DNA from: Pseudomonadota bacterium
GTDB lineage: Bacteria > Pseudomonadota > Gammaproteobacteria > Steroidobacterales > Steroidobacteraceae
Reading direction: 5' to 3'
Assembly: GCA_016720075.1 (NCBI GenBank)
Contig: JADJXW010000020.1
Coordinates: 186,001 to 250,000, forward strand
DNA length: 64,000 nt
A program made the translations under genes and the position numbers. Of the stretch, positions 9,185 through 18,374 are shown one piece after another (position 1 is the first letter of the stretch; every line of letters starts with the position of its first letter). The notes beneath the pieces are model-generated. The model saw only the letters and a list, made by a program, of their open reading frames with translations, did not search any database and was not told the origin of the DNA.

Positions 9185-9348
9185 GGCGCGAAACAGGTCA
9201 GGCAGCGGTTGAGTACCTCGCACTGGCGCTTGCACTGGCCATCGCGTTGCTGGTGCCGGTCGGCAATGGCCGCCCCATCGCCAGCGTACTTCTTGACGCC
9301 ATCATCGGGTACCTGCGGGCGCAGGCATTCGTGCTTTCCATCATTTGA
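9181..9348 (+). CDS. very small TadE/Flp-like pseudopilin
   Basis: This 55-residue protein starts at an ATG overlapping the previous stop (ATGA). Its N-terminus, RRETGQAAVEYLALALALA, is a classic pilin-like leader: basic n-region, cleavage after Gly, Glu at mature position 5 and a hydrophobic helix. There is almost no globular domain, so it resembles Flp pilins in size more than TadE. It could be a second minor pilin. An AAGGAG-containing gap of 16 bases separates it from cpaB. Confidence 0.65.
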   Translation: MRRETGQAAVEYLALALALAIALLVPVGNGRPIASVLLDAIIGYLRAQAFVLSII

Positions 9349-9364
9349 GATAAGGAGAAAGGGG

Positions 9365-10234
9365 ATGCGTAGTCTGCGGCTCCGGTCGGTACTCCAGTCA
9401 AACCTGTTGCTGGGAGGGGTGGCGCTGATTTCCGGCGCGCTCGCGGCGTGGATGGGAGAGCGGCAATTGGAGGAACGCGCCCACGGCCTCGAGCGGGATA
9501 TGCAGCAGAGGTATGAACCGGCTGCCTATGTGGTCGCATCACGGGATGTATCCAGGGGCCAGACAATCGATGCTTCGCTGCTGGCTGTCCGATCCATGCC
9601 CAAGGCGTACGCTCCGGTCGATGCCGTTGCACCGGCCGACGCAGGTCTCCTGATGGGAAGCCGGGCAGCCATCGGTATCCGTCGCGGAACACCGGTTGCG
9701 CCTGCCGCGCTAGTTCCGCCCCTCGTTGGAAACAGGTTGTCAGAGCAGCTGCCTGCCGGCATGCGCGCACTGACTATCCAGGTTGACCAGCTCAATGCCC
9801 TGTCGGGTCACCTGCAAGCCGGCGATCTGGTCGACCTGTGTTACTCACGTACTCGCGGAAGCGGCGCCGTGCTTGTGCCATTGCTGCAGCGGGTGCGCGT
9901 ACTTGCCACCGGCGACCTGACCGAGACGCAGCTCGACCTGCTGTCCACCGGGCAGCGGGCGGGCGAGTTCAGCTCCGTAACCCTGCTGGTTTCCATCACC
10001 GATGCGCAGCGCCTGGTGCTGGCCGAGCAGACCGGTCGCATAACGCTGCTTCTTCGCCGCCGTGCAGATGAAGGGACCATCGATGCGCGCACCTTCGACA
10101 GTGGAGATTTGCTGAAGACCCTCCACGCGGGTGTCTCCGACCAGACCCGGCGTTCCCTGTCGGTGGAGCTTCTGGTTGGCGGCAATGGCACCGCACCGGT
10201 GCGCAGTTGGCTTTCCGCGGGAGAAGGCGCATGA
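9365..10234 (+). CDS. cpaB: Flp pilus assembly protein CpaB/RcpC
   Basis: The 289-residue product starts at an ATG with a strong AAGGAG site. It has an N-terminal membrane anchor (NLLLGGVALISGALAAW), then the SAF-like region typical of CpaB: YVVASRDVSRGQTIDASLL followed by the IRRGTPVAPAALV and GMRALTIQVD segments and an LQAGDLVDL motif. CpaB is an inner-membrane/periplasmic protein that works with the CpaC secretin in the Tad system. It directly precedes cpaC with an ATGA overlap, the conserved order. Confidence 0.9.
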   Translation: MRSLRLRSVLQSNLLLGGVALISGALAAWMGERQLEERAHGLERDMQQRYEPAAYVVASRDVSRGQTIDASLLAVRSMPKAYAPVDAVAPADAGLLMGSRAAIGIRRGTPVAPAALVPPLVGNRLSEQLPAGMRALTIQVDQLNALSGHLQAGDLVDLCYSRTRGSGAVLVPLLQRVRVLATGDLTETQLDLLSTGQRAGEFSSVTLLVSITDAQRLVLAEQTGRITLLLRRRADEGTIDARTFDSGDLLKTLHAGVSDQTRRSLSVELLVGGNGTAPVRSWLSAGEGA

Positions 10235-11414
10235 CAATCCGGCGCTGGCTGGTGTTCGCCTTCGTCCTCATGGCCGGCACTGCGCGCGGCAGCGATATTC
10301 CCGCCGAACTCTCGCTGCATGTGGGGGAGTCCCGATTGCTCAGCGTGGATATCAAACGTGCGGCATTGGGAAATGGGAAGGTCGTCAGCCTCGCGACTCC
10401 CGAACGCGGTCAGTTGCTGCTGTTCGGGAGGGCGTTGGCACCACAACGGCCCAGCTGTGGCTCAGGGACGGCTCGCGCCAATCGCTGCGCATTACGGTGA
10501 TGCAGCCAGGCACGGAGGATCTGCTGCGGCAGGTTCAAGGACTGCTGCAGCCCGGGGGAGTCTCCGCGCGAATCGTCGGTGGCTACATCATTCTGCAGGG
10601 TGATCGGATCAGCTCCGAGGAACAGCAGCGGGCGGCGGACGTGGCGGCGCTGTTTCCCGGGCGGGTCCTGAATTTCATCGGACAGGCCGGCTGGGAAGCC
10701 ATGGTGCAGATGGATGTCCGGCTCGTCGAAGTCCGGAGGGACCAGATGCGTCAGCTGGGCATCAACTGGAATTCCACTGCCTCCGGCCCCGAACTGGCGA
10801 TCAGTGCGGGCGCGGATACGGCAGGTGGCGCGGTGCATGCCTCGCTGAACTCCACGATTCAATCCCGGATCGACCTACTGCAGCAGAAGGGCATGGCTTT
10901 CGTGCTTGCGGAACCCACGCTCAACTGCAGAAGTGGCGGTGTCGCCCGTTTTGTTTCCGGAGGGGAAGTACCCATACCAGTCACCGACGGCCTCGGCGCA
11001 ACGGATGTCCAGTACAAGGAATACGGCGTGATCCTGGAGATCAAGCCGCGGGCTGATCGCAGCGGCGGCATATACGCGGAAGTGGAAGTCGAACTCAGCC
11101 AACTGGATCCTTCGGTTCGCGTCGGGGATTTCCCGGGTTTCGTCAAGCGTCGCACCAGCACTGCCATCAATGTAATGGCTGGCGAAACCGTGGCGCTCGC
11201 AGGCCTGCATGTCAGGGAGCGCAGCCGCGACCGCCAGGGGTTGCCTGGGTTGTCGTCACTGCCGGTGGCCGGCTGGCTCTTCAGCAGCGCTCGACGGCAA
11301 TCGCGGGAAAGCGAACTGATCGTGCTCATCACGCCGCGCCTCCATGCATCGGTGGACCAGGCGGCTGAAACCAGGCGCGCGGATGAACTCATGGAAGCCG
11401 GGATCCCGCGCTGA
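10231..11414 (+). CDS. cpaC: Flp pilus secretin CpaC/RcpA, frameshifted in this sequence
   Basis: The first ~66 codons (signal peptide, then SRLLSVDIKRAALGNGKVV and TPERGQLLLFG) read in one frame from the ATG at 10231. From about 10430 the protein continues one frame over as GVGTTTAQLWLRDGSRQSLR through the secretin core (VQMDVRLVEVRR, LAEPTLNCRSGG, FVSGGEVPIPV, MAGETVALAGL, ELIVLITPRL) to 11414. One extra G in the GGGAGGG run restores FGRGVGTTTAQLW, so one base is missing. Corrected length is about 394 residues. CpaC forms the outer-membrane pore for Flp pili; it has the N-terminal BON/secretin-N-like region and secretin domain. Coupled to cpaB and cpaF by stop/start overlaps. Confidence 0.85.
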
Positions 11415-12680
11415 TGGCCGCCGCAATTGAGCTTGCCAGCGGGCTTCACGAACGGCTGATCGAGCGGCTCGATCTGCGCCGGACCGACATCAACCGCATG
11501 ACGGACGCAGAGCTGTGGACATACGCCCAGCGCCACCTGCAGCAACTGATCGACCAGAGCGAGGCTCGACATAGTCCCGAACGCGGCTTGCTGGAACGAC
11601 AGATCCTGCAGGAAGTGGTTGGACTCGGGGCCGTTGAAGACCTGCTCAGCGACGACTCGATCTCCGAGATCATGATCAACGGACCCGGGGACGTGTTCGT
11701 GGAGCGACACGGGCGCATCGAGCGCATGGCCTCGCGTTTCTCAAGCACGCAGTCCCTGGCGGGAGTCATTGAGCGCCTGCTGCAGCGCACAGGCAGAAGG
11801 GGTGGACGAGTCCTCGCCCATGGTCGATGCGCGGCTGCCCGATGGCTCCCGCATCAATGTCATCGTCCCGCCGCTCGCGCTGTGTGGTCCCGTGCTCACG
11901 ATCCGCAAGTTCGGACAGCGACGCCACTGACTGTCTGATCTCGTCGGTGCTGGCACCCTGTCCGCTGCCATGGCGGATTTCCTTCAGATCGCAGTGCGCG
12001 CGCGCAGGAACATCGTGGTTTCCGGCGGCATCGGTACTGGCAAGACAACCTTGCTCAATTGCCTTTCCGGGTTGATTCCTCCCGGCGAGCGCGTAATCAC
12101 CATCGAGGATTCTGCCGAGCTTCAACTCGCCCACGCCAACCTGGTCGCTCTGGAGGCGCGCCCATCGAATGCGGAAGGGGTCGGGCTCGTCTCGATACGC
12201 GACCTGGTGCGAAACGCGCTGCGAATGAGGCCGGACCGGATCGTGGTAGGTGAATGCCGTGGTGGCGAGACCCTGGACATGCTCCAGGCAATGAACACCG
12301 GGCATGACGGTTCACTGACTACCGCGCACGCCAACTCGCCGCGCGACCTGCTTTCCCGCCTTGAGGTAATGACCCTGATGGCTGGCATGGACCTGCCACT
12401 CGGAGCCATCCGCGAACAGATTGCAAGCGCCGTCAACCTGATCGTGCAGCTGGCACGATTCTCGTGCGGAAGCCGGCGCGTGGTTGCGATCACCGAGATC
12501 GCGGGCACCGAAAGCGGACGTATACAGATGCAGGATCTGTTCAGGTTTCACGCAGCCGAAGTGGATCGTGACGGCGTCACGATCGGTCACTTCCGAACCT
12601 GCGGGAACGAACCGCGATTCTACGAGTCGCTGGCCGCGGAACACAGGCCACCGGCGCTATGTCCGGAGGGTTCATCATGA
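11414..12680 (+). CDS. cpaF: Tad pilus assembly ATPase CpaF/TadA, frameshifted in this sequence
   Basis: From the ATG at 11414 the frame encodes the CpaF N-terminal region up to VIERLLQRTGRR. At about 11800 an extra G (AAGGGG) moves the frame, after which VDESSPMVDARLPDGSRINV and VLTIRKFGQ continue. A second disturbance at 11925-11945 leaves an in-frame TGA; a compensating missing and extra base would restore the family's LTVxDLVGAGTLS. The C-terminal two-thirds is intact: Walker A GGIGTGKTTLLN, the Asp box, Walker B RPDRIVVGECRGGE and the His box TAHANSPRDLLSRLE. This is the cytoplasmic hexameric secretion ATPase that powers Flp pilus polymerisation. Corrected length is about 421 residues. 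Confidence 0.85.
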
Positions 12681-13514
12681 TTAGCGCGCTGGCCTTCGGT
12701 GTCGCGACCGCCAGTTGCTGCCTGATGCTTTCACAGCAGTTGCGATCCTGGACCCGCAACTCCGCCGGCATGCTGCGAGCGAACGGAGGCAGATCTGGCC
12801 TTGCTGTTCATTTTCGTAAGCAGGGCGCGACTCATTCTCGTGACCGTGCTCGCGGCGGTAACCACCTTCGTACTCGGCAGGCTGCTGGGCGCGCCCTGGC
12901 TGCTGTGCGGCCTGTCGGCACTATCCATGGCGATGGCGCCACGTTTCATCGTGCGCCTCCTGCGGCATCGGTGGAGGCGGCGGATCACCGCACAACTGCC
13001 CGATGCGCTGGCGCTGTGGGCCGGTTTGCTGCGGGCAGGTCAGGCCATGGCGCCCGCGCTGACGCAGCTCGCGTCGCGACAGCCAGACCCGCTGGGTGCC
13101 GAGCTTGGACTGGTGCTGTCCCAGTACCGGCTCGGCGTCTCGCTCGACGTGGCAATGGGCCGGCTCCGCGACCGCAGCGCGGTGCCAGACCTTCGTATCC
13201 TCGCCACGCTGCTGCGTGCGCAGCGAGACCTGGGGGGAAATCTTGCCGAAGCGCTCGACAGACTGGCGGCAATGCTGCGGAATCGACTGGCCCTGGAGGC
13301 CCGGATCCGTTCATTGACGGCGCAAGGTCGGCTGCAGGGCGTCGTAGTCGGCGTGCTCCCCCTGCTACTGGCTGCAGTGCTGTGCGTCATGGAGCCGGCA
13401 GCCATGGGAGCGATGGTCACGACCCCGATTGGCTGGGCCGCTATGGCGCTGGTCTTGGTGCTTGAGATCGCTGGTTTCGCGATGATCCGCCGCATCGTGA
13501 ATATCGACGTATGA
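12677..13514 (+). CDS. tadB: Tad pilus inner-membrane protein TadB, frameshifted in this sequence
   Basis: The ATG at 12677, with GGAGGG upstream, starts an N-terminal membrane helix and MLRAN; near 12780 the frame changes by one (one base too many, for example GCGAACGG for GCGACGG). It continues as TEADLALLFIFVSRARLILV through the type II secretion F domain (QLPDALALWAGLLRAGQ, RDLGGNLAEALDRLA, RIRSLTAQGRLQG, two C-terminal membrane segments) to 13514. TadB and TadC are the paired polytopic platform proteins of the Tad machine. Corrected length is about 278 residues. The stop overlaps the tadC start. Confidence 0.8.
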
Positions 13515-14390
13515 AGGACCTGCCAGGCATTGCCTCGTTGTGGTTCCTCTGTGGCCTCGCGGCCGCCACCGTGGCCCATCGCCTGTTTCGCGACAGGCGC
13601 CTCGCCGAACCGCTGGCCCCGGCCCTGGCGAGGTGGCCTTTCGCGATGCGGCCATTTCTTGGCCCGGCACGGATCATCTGCGGCCTGCTTGGCAATCGGC
13701 TGCCCTCCCGCTACGGCGCCTGGGTCACAAGACGCCTGGAAAAGGCGGATCTTCATCCGGGCCTGGATGCGTCGCAATGGACGTCCTTGTGCGGCAGTAT
13801 CGCCATTGCCGGTGTATTCGCTGCGTGGATACTCACTTACCTTTCGTACCCCGGCAACGCTCCCCGTGCTGGTGTTTTCCGCAGCGGCCTGGCTTGGGTG
13901 CGAACGCTGGCTGAGCCGGCGAATTCGGGACTGCGAGCGCCATATCGTTCGAGATCTGCCCCCGTACCTCGACCTATTCACCGTCTGCGTGGAGGCAGGC
14001 TCAACACTCACGGCTGCGGCGCGATTCATAGTGGAGCAGGCGCCAGAGGGTCCACTTCGAAACTACTTCGATCGGGTGCTGCGCGAGGTGCGCAGCGGGC
14101 GAAATCGCGCCCAGGCGTTTGTCCGCGTGGCCGACGCATATGGCGTTGAGTGTCTTTCGGCGCTAGCCAGTGCGCTGGCGCACGCCGAAGCAGCAGGCAT
14201 GAGCATCGGGCAGGTGCTGCGCACGCAGGCCGAACAGCGCAGCGCCGAAAGGTTCGTGCGCGCGGAACGCCAGGCCATGCAGGCGCCAGTGAAGATGCTG
14301 GGGCCGCTGATCTTCTGCATCTTCCCCTGCACATTCATCATCCTGGCTGTGCCCATCGCGCACCGCCTAATGGAGGCGTTCCGGACATGA
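13511..14390 (+). CDS. tadC: Tad pilus inner-membrane protein TadC, frameshifted in this sequence
   Basis: The frame from the ATG at 13511 encodes the N-terminal helix, RLEKADLHPGLDASQW and the second hydrophobic region. It shifts at the CCCC run near 13852; removing one C joins WILTYLSYPATLPVLVFSAA. The remaining frame holds the GspF/T2SSF domain: RDLPPYLDLFTVCVEAGSTL, YGVECLSALASALAHAEAAG, QRSAERFVRAERQAMQAPVK and a final hydrophobic helix FCIFPCTFIILAVPIA. Corrected length is about 293 residues. It partners TadB. Overlaps with tadB and the next gene show translational coupling. Confidence 0.82.
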
Positions 14391-14728
14391 TCATCCAGCG
14401 CGTCGAGCACAACCGCAGGCGACTGGCCATGCACGTGCATATCTGCGAGTCGAGTATCGAGCGCGGACGTGGACTGCTGTTCAGGAGGCGCCCGGACCAG
14501 CGAACCGCATACCTGCTGAGGCGCTGCTCGGCCGTGCACACGATCGGAATGGCCTATGCCCTCGACATCGTGTTCTGCAATGGCACAGGCAGGATCCTCC
14601 GCATCGTGCGCGACCTGCGCCCCTTTCGCCTGGTTCGCCACCCGGAGGCCGCCCAGGTTTGGGAGGTCGCCTCCGGTGTCGCCGCAAAATGGGGCTGGCG
14701 AGTTGGCGACGAGATTGGGCCATGCTGA
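14387..14728 (+). CDS. DUF192 family protein in the Tad operon
   Basis: The 113-residue product matches the DUF192 pattern: RGRGLLFRRRP, then CSAVHTIGMAYALDIVFCNGTGRIL with the conserved Cys/His-Thr and Asp-Val-Phe segments, PFRLVRHPEAAQVWEV, and GVAAKWGWRVGDEI at the end. The family is a small beta-rich domain of unknown function. No signal peptide is evident, so it is predicted cytoplasmic. The start overlaps the tadC stop and the stop overlaps the following TadE start, so it is part of the operon and not a bystander. A role in pilus assembly or its control is inference. Confidence 0.8.
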   Translation: MIIQRVEHNRRRLAMHVHICESSIERGRGLLFRRRPDQRTAYLLRRCSAVHTIGMAYALDIVFCNGTGRILRIVRDLRPFRLVRHPEAAQVWEVASGVAAKWGWRVGDEIGPC

Positions 14729-15387
14729 GATTCGGCAATGCCGAGCGTGGCGCAGCAACCGTCGAGTTCTACCTGGTTGCGCTGCTGGCGCTGTTGCCTT
14801 TGTGCCTTGGCATGCTCCAGACGGCGCTGCTGCTTATCGCGAATCATCACGTGAAGCACGCCGCCTTCATGGCCGTCCGTGCCGGAGCGAACCACCACGG
14901 TGATGTCGGCGTGATTCGGCGGGAGTTCGCTCGTGTCATTACTCCGCTGTTCCTGGAGTCGACCGGGGGAATAGACAGGTCCAATGTGGTTGCACGCGTC
15001 ACTGCGGCGCAGCTTCGCGCCACCATCGATGTCGTTCCATTCGCGCGCATACGCGTGCTGTCGCCAACAATCGAAGCCCAGCGAGACTTCGGGCAACTGC
15101 GTGATGGCTCGAACGTCATCCCCAGCGATTCACTCCAGTATCGCGACAGCTCACCGGGCCGGAGCAGTGGCGTGTCACTGCAGCAGGCGAACATGCTGCG
15201 AGTGGAGATCACCTATTGCAGGCCGCTGGTGGTGCCATTCGTGCGCGGAATGATGATCGGCCTGCTGCGGCGCCTGGATGCCATACCGGCAAACCAGGGC
15301 TGCTATGCCGATGGCCGCGTGCCAATCCGGGCAGTGGGGACGGCGCCGATGCAATCGGATTTCCGGATAATCGCGGACCCTGGTTAA
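14722..15387 (+). CDS. TadE-like pilus protein
   Basis: The 221-residue protein has the canonical TadE N-terminus ERGAATVEFYLVALLALLPL: a Gly before the cleavage site, Glu at mature +5 and a long hydrophobic helix. The TadE segment ANHHVKHAAFMAVRAGANHHG follows. The C-terminal half contains VEITYCRPLVVPFV and RVPIRAVGTAPMQSD, the usual TadE end in which minor pseudopilin beta strands and a second hydrophobic patch occur. It is the last gene of the operon; the 3' end overlaps by 4 bases the convergent VOC gene. Confidence 0.8.
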   Translation: MLRFGNAERGAATVEFYLVALLALLPLCLGMLQTALLLIANHHVKHAAFMAVRAGANHHGDVGVIRREFARVITPLFLESTGGIDRSNVVARVTAAQLRATIDVVPFARIRVLSPTIEAQRDFGQLRDGSNVIPSDSLQYRDSSPGRSSGVSLQQANMLRVEITYCRPLVVPFVRGMMIGLLRRLDAIPANQGCYADGRVPIRAVGTAPMQSDFRIIADPG

Positions 15388-15809
15388 CGTCCCCGCCAGA
15401 AGTTCAGTTCCAGCTTCAGGCCATTCGGGTCTTCGAGGAAGATCTGCCTGAGGCCAATGCCCGGGGAATCGTTGGGGTGGAACTTCAGCCCGTGCCGGTG
15501 TAGCCGTTCACGCAGCACCTCGTAGCCCGAGTCATCCCCATTGAACGCCACATGATCCAGCGGCCCGGTGCCCGGGGCAGGGCGCGTCACCGGAATCCCC
15601 AGTCGTTCGCTATGCGCCGTGTAACTCGCCCACTCGGCGATGTGGATCACCGGAATCTCGCCCAGGTACAGCCAGTGGCCCAGGAACCCCAATTCCGGCC
15701 GTGCGCCTTCCTGGAATCCCAGCACATCGCGGTAGAAATCCCGCGTGCCATCCACGTCGTGGGTCATCACCAGGAAATGTTCCAGCTTGTTCAGCACGCC
15801 TGCCTCCAT
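15384..15809 (-). CDS. VOC/glyoxalase-superfamily protein (possible ring-cleavage dioxygenase-like or lyase)
   Basis: About 141 residues with paired vicinal-oxygen-chelate motifs: LNKLEHFLVMTHDVDGTRDF with a metal-ligand His, GHWLYLGEIPVIHIAEW, then PLDHVAFNGDDSGYEVL with a second His and IFLEDPNGLKLELNF with the terminal metal-ligand Glu. Such single-module VOC enzymes act on small aromatic or oxo substrates, often annotated as glyoxalase or catechol-dioxygenase-like. The ATG at 15809 is used; a GTG at 15797 (LNKLEHF start) with GGAGGC before it is a realistic alternative. Divergent from the dehydrogenase cluster and so perhaps co-regulated. The substrate is unknown. Confidence 0.8.
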   Translation of the reverse strand: MEAGVLNKLEHFLVMTHDVDGTRDFYRDVLGFQEGARPELGFLGHWLYLGEIPVIHIAEWASYTAHSERLGIPVTRPAPGTGPLDHVAFNGDDSGYEVLRERLHRHGLKFHPNDSPGIGLRQIFLEDPNGLKLELNFWRGR

Positions 15810-15896
15810 CTGCCAATCCGCCTCGTCCGGCGCATAATGCGGCCAACCAGACGCCGGGGCCAAGCACCGGCCAGAACAGGCCGCAGGAGTCGCGAA

Positions 15897-16913
15897 ATGA
15901 GAGCTGCCGTATTCCATGAACTGAAGAAGCCCCTCACCGTCGAGACGGTGAGCGACCCCACGCCCGGCGAGAACCAGGTGGTGATCGAGGTATGCCGCTG
16001 CGGCATCTGCGGCAGCGACCTGCACCTGACCGAGGACGCCATCTTCGGCGTGCCCAGCGGCGCGGTGCTGGGCCATGAATACGCCGGCCGCGTCGCGGCC
16101 ATCGGCAAGGGCGTGGACCGCGTGAAGGTGGGCGACCACGTGGCGATGATGCCGCTGCACAGCTGCCGCCGCTGCGTGCACTGCCTGAAGGGCGACGACG
16201 CGTGGTGCAGCAGCATGCGCGTGGGCGGTGGCAGCTACGGCGAGTATTCGCTGGGCTTCCAGCACCAGTGCGTGTCGCTGCCCAAGACGGTGTCGCTGGA
16301 TGATGGCGCGCTGGTGGAGCCCATGGCCGTGGGCCTGCACGGCGTGCGGATGGCGCAGTCGCAGCCCGGCGATCGGGTGCTGGTCATTGGCGCCGGCCCC
16401 ATCGGCCTTGCCACCGCGTACTGGGCGCGCCGGCTGGGTGCCGGGCGCATTGCCGTGACGGCCGGCTCCACGCGCCGCGCATCACTTGCGATGACGATGG
16501 GCGCCGATGTGTTCCTGGATCCCGCCGATGCCTCGCCCGAAGCCGCCGCGCGCGCGCTCGGCGGCATGCCCGATGTGGTGTACGAGTGCGTCGGGGTTGA
16601 GGGCATGATCGCCCGCAGCATCGACTACGTGCGCCCACGCGGCACCGTGGTCGTGCTGGGCCTGTGTTCGCGCCAGGATCATTTCATGCCGTTCACGCTC
16701 GTGGCCAAGGAGGCACGGCTGCAGGCCTCGGCCTTCTACGACCGGCGCGATTTCGAAGTCTGCGCCGATGCGCTCGATAAAGACGCCGACACGCAGCGCG
16801 CCATGGTCACCGATGTGATCCACCTGGAAGACATGCCGCCGGTGTTCGAGGCATTGCGCCATCGCACCACGCAGTGCAAGGTGCTGGTGGATCCCCGTCC
16901 CCGGAAGCGCTGA
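15897..16913 (+). CDS. zinc-dependent medium-chain alcohol dehydrogenase
   Basis: The 338-residue MDR protein has the catalytic zinc site CGICGSDLHL and GHEYAGRVAAIG, and a structural zinc loop with CRRCVHCLKGDDAWC (four Cys, unusually spaced). It also has the proton-relay/zinc region DDGALVEPMAVGLHGV and the Rossmann motif VLVIGAGPIGLATAYWAR. A ribosome site AGGAG precedes the ATG. These enzymes oxidise secondary or primary alcohols with NAD(P). It is followed after 3 bases by an aldehyde dehydrogenase, suggesting an alcohol to aldehyde to acid route. The specific alcohol cannot be read from the sequence. Confidence 0.9.
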   Translation: MRAAVFHELKKPLTVETVSDPTPGENQVVIEVCRCGICGSDLHLTEDAIFGVPSGAVLGHEYAGRVAAIGKGVDRVKVGDHVAMMPLHSCRRCVHCLKGDDAWCSSMRVGGGSYGEYSLGFQHQCVSLPKTVSLDDGALVEPMAVGLHGVRMAQSQPGDRVLVIGAGPIGLATAYWARRLGAGRIAVTAGSTRRASLAMTMGADVFLDPADASPEAAARALGGMPDVVYECVGVEGMIARSIDYVRPRGTVVVLGLCSRQDHFMPFTLVAKEARLQASAFYDRRDFEVCADALDKDADTQRAMVTDVIHLEDMPPVFEALRHRTTQCKVLVDPRPRKR

Positions 16914-16916
16914 ACC

Positions 16917-18374
16917 ATGATCCTGCCTGCAGTTGAACTGGCGCAGCCCGAGCGGCTGTACATCGGCGGCCGCTGGGTGGCCCCGCACAGCGATCGGCGC
17001 ATCACGGTGATCTCGCCGCACACCGAAGAGCCCTGCATCACGGTGGCCGAAGCGGTCGAGGCGGATGTGGACGCCGCGGTGGCCGCTGCGCGCCGGGCAT
17101 TTGATGCCGGTCCCTGGCCGCGGCTCAGCCATGCCGAGCGCGCGGATGCGCTGCGGCGGCTGTCTGCGGCCATCGAGCCGCGTCTTCCCGAGCTGTCGCG
17201 CGCATGGGTGGATCAGATCGGGGCGCTGGCCTTCGTGGCGCCGTTCGTGATCGGCGGCGGCAAGTTCTGGCTGGATTACTACGCCAACCTCGCGCGCGAC
17301 TTCGACTGGGAAGTGGAGCGCAAGTTGAATGACGGCCCCGGCCGTGGCCTCGTGGTGCGCGAGGCGGTGGGCGTAGTGGCGGCCATCGCCCCGTGGAACA
17401 ACCCCTTCGGCATCATGACCAGCAAGCTGGCGCCCGCGCTGGTGGCCGGTTGCTGCGTCATCATGAAGCCCGCGCCGGAAACCCCGATCGAGGCCTACAT
17501 CCTGGCCGAGGCGGCCGAGAAGGCCGGCATTCCCGAGGGCGTCATCAACCTGCTGCCCGCGCATCGCGAGGCGTCCGATTACCTCGCGCGCCACCGCGGC
17601 GTCGACAAGGTGAGCTTCACCGGTTCGGTGGGCGCGGGCGCGCGCATCGCCTCGGTGTGCGGCGAACGCATCGCGCGCTGCACGCTGGAACTGGGCGGCA
17701 AGTCGGCGGCCATCGTGCTGCCGGACTACGACATCGAGGCCGCGGCGCAGGCCATTGGCCAGACGATCACGATGTCCGCCGGGCAGATCTGCGCCACGCT
17801 CAGCCGCGCCATCGTGCCGCGATCGCAGCAGCAGCGCTTCGTCGCAGCCGTGGCCGAAACCATGAAGGCCATCCGCGTGGGTGATCCGTTCGATCCGGCC
17901 ACGCAGATGGGCCCGGTGGCGATGAAGCGCCAGCTCGAACGCGTGAACGGCTACATCGACGTGGCCCGCCGTGAAGGAGCAAGGCTGGTGCTGGGCGGCG
18001 GACGCCCCGCAAACCAGCCTCGCGGCTATTTCGTTGAGCCCACGCTGTTCTGCGATGTGGAGCGCGGCATGCGCATCGCGCAGGAAGAAGTGTTCGGCCC
18101 GGTGCTCAGCGTACTCACCTACGACACCGAGGCCGAGGCTGTCGCCATCGCCAATGATTCGAACTTCGGGTTGTATGGGGCTGTATTCACCCACGACAGC
18201 ACAGCGGCCTACCGCGTGGCGCGCGGCGTGCGCACCGGCACCATGAGCCAGAATGCCTTTCGCTTCGACACGGCGCTGCCATTCGGTGGCTTCAAGCAGT
18301 CGGGCGTGGGCCGCGAGGGCGGCCCGGAAGGGCAGGCCACCTACACCGAACTGAAATCCATCATCCTGCAGTGA
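16917..18374 (+). CDS. NAD-dependent aldehyde dehydrogenase
   Basis: A complete 485-residue aldehyde dehydrogenase: YIGGRWVAPHSDRRI at the N-terminus, IAPWNNPFGIMTSKLAPALV, the FTGSVGAGARI nucleotide loop, general base Glu259 in LELGGKSA and nucleophile Cys292 in SAGQICATLSRA, then EEVFGPVLSV and the C-terminal FGGFKQSGVGREGG. It resembles the betaine/geranial/long-chain aldehyde dehydrogenase branch more than the enzyme at 1.7 kb, and the two are clearly not recent duplicates. It lies between an alcohol dehydrogenase and an SDR with tiny gaps or overlaps, so the three form one transcription unit. Confidence 0.9.
   Translation: MILPAVELAQPERLYIGGRWVAPHSDRRITVISPHTEEPCITVAEAVEADVDAAVAAARRAFDAGPWPRLSHAERADALRRLSAAIEPRLPELSRAWVDQIGALAFVAPFVIGGGKFWLDYYANLARDFDWEVERKLNDGPGRGLVVREAVGVVAAIAPWNNPFGIMTSKLAPALVAGCCVIMKPAPETPIEAYILAEAAEKAGIPEGVINLLPAHREASDYLARHRGVDKVSFTGSVGAGARIASVCGERIARCTLELGGKSAAIVLPDYDIEAAAQAIGQTITMSAGQICATLSRAIVPRSQQQRFVAAVAETMKAIRVGDPFDPATQMGPVAMKRQLERVNGYIDVARREGARLVLGGGRPANQPRGYFVEPTLFCDVERGMRIAQEEVFGPVLSVLTYDTEAEAVAIANDSNFGLYGAVFTHDSTAAYRVARGVRTGTMSQNAFRFDTALPFGGFKQSGVGREGGPEGQATYTELKSIILQ

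Noticed and set aside
10390..10450. Programmed -1 ribosomal frameshift in cpaC at GGGAGGG
   Set aside because: The codon phase does not match the X-XXY-YYZ slippery heptamer, no downstream pseudoknot is obvious, and many other genes here have simple indels; a sequencing slip is simpler.
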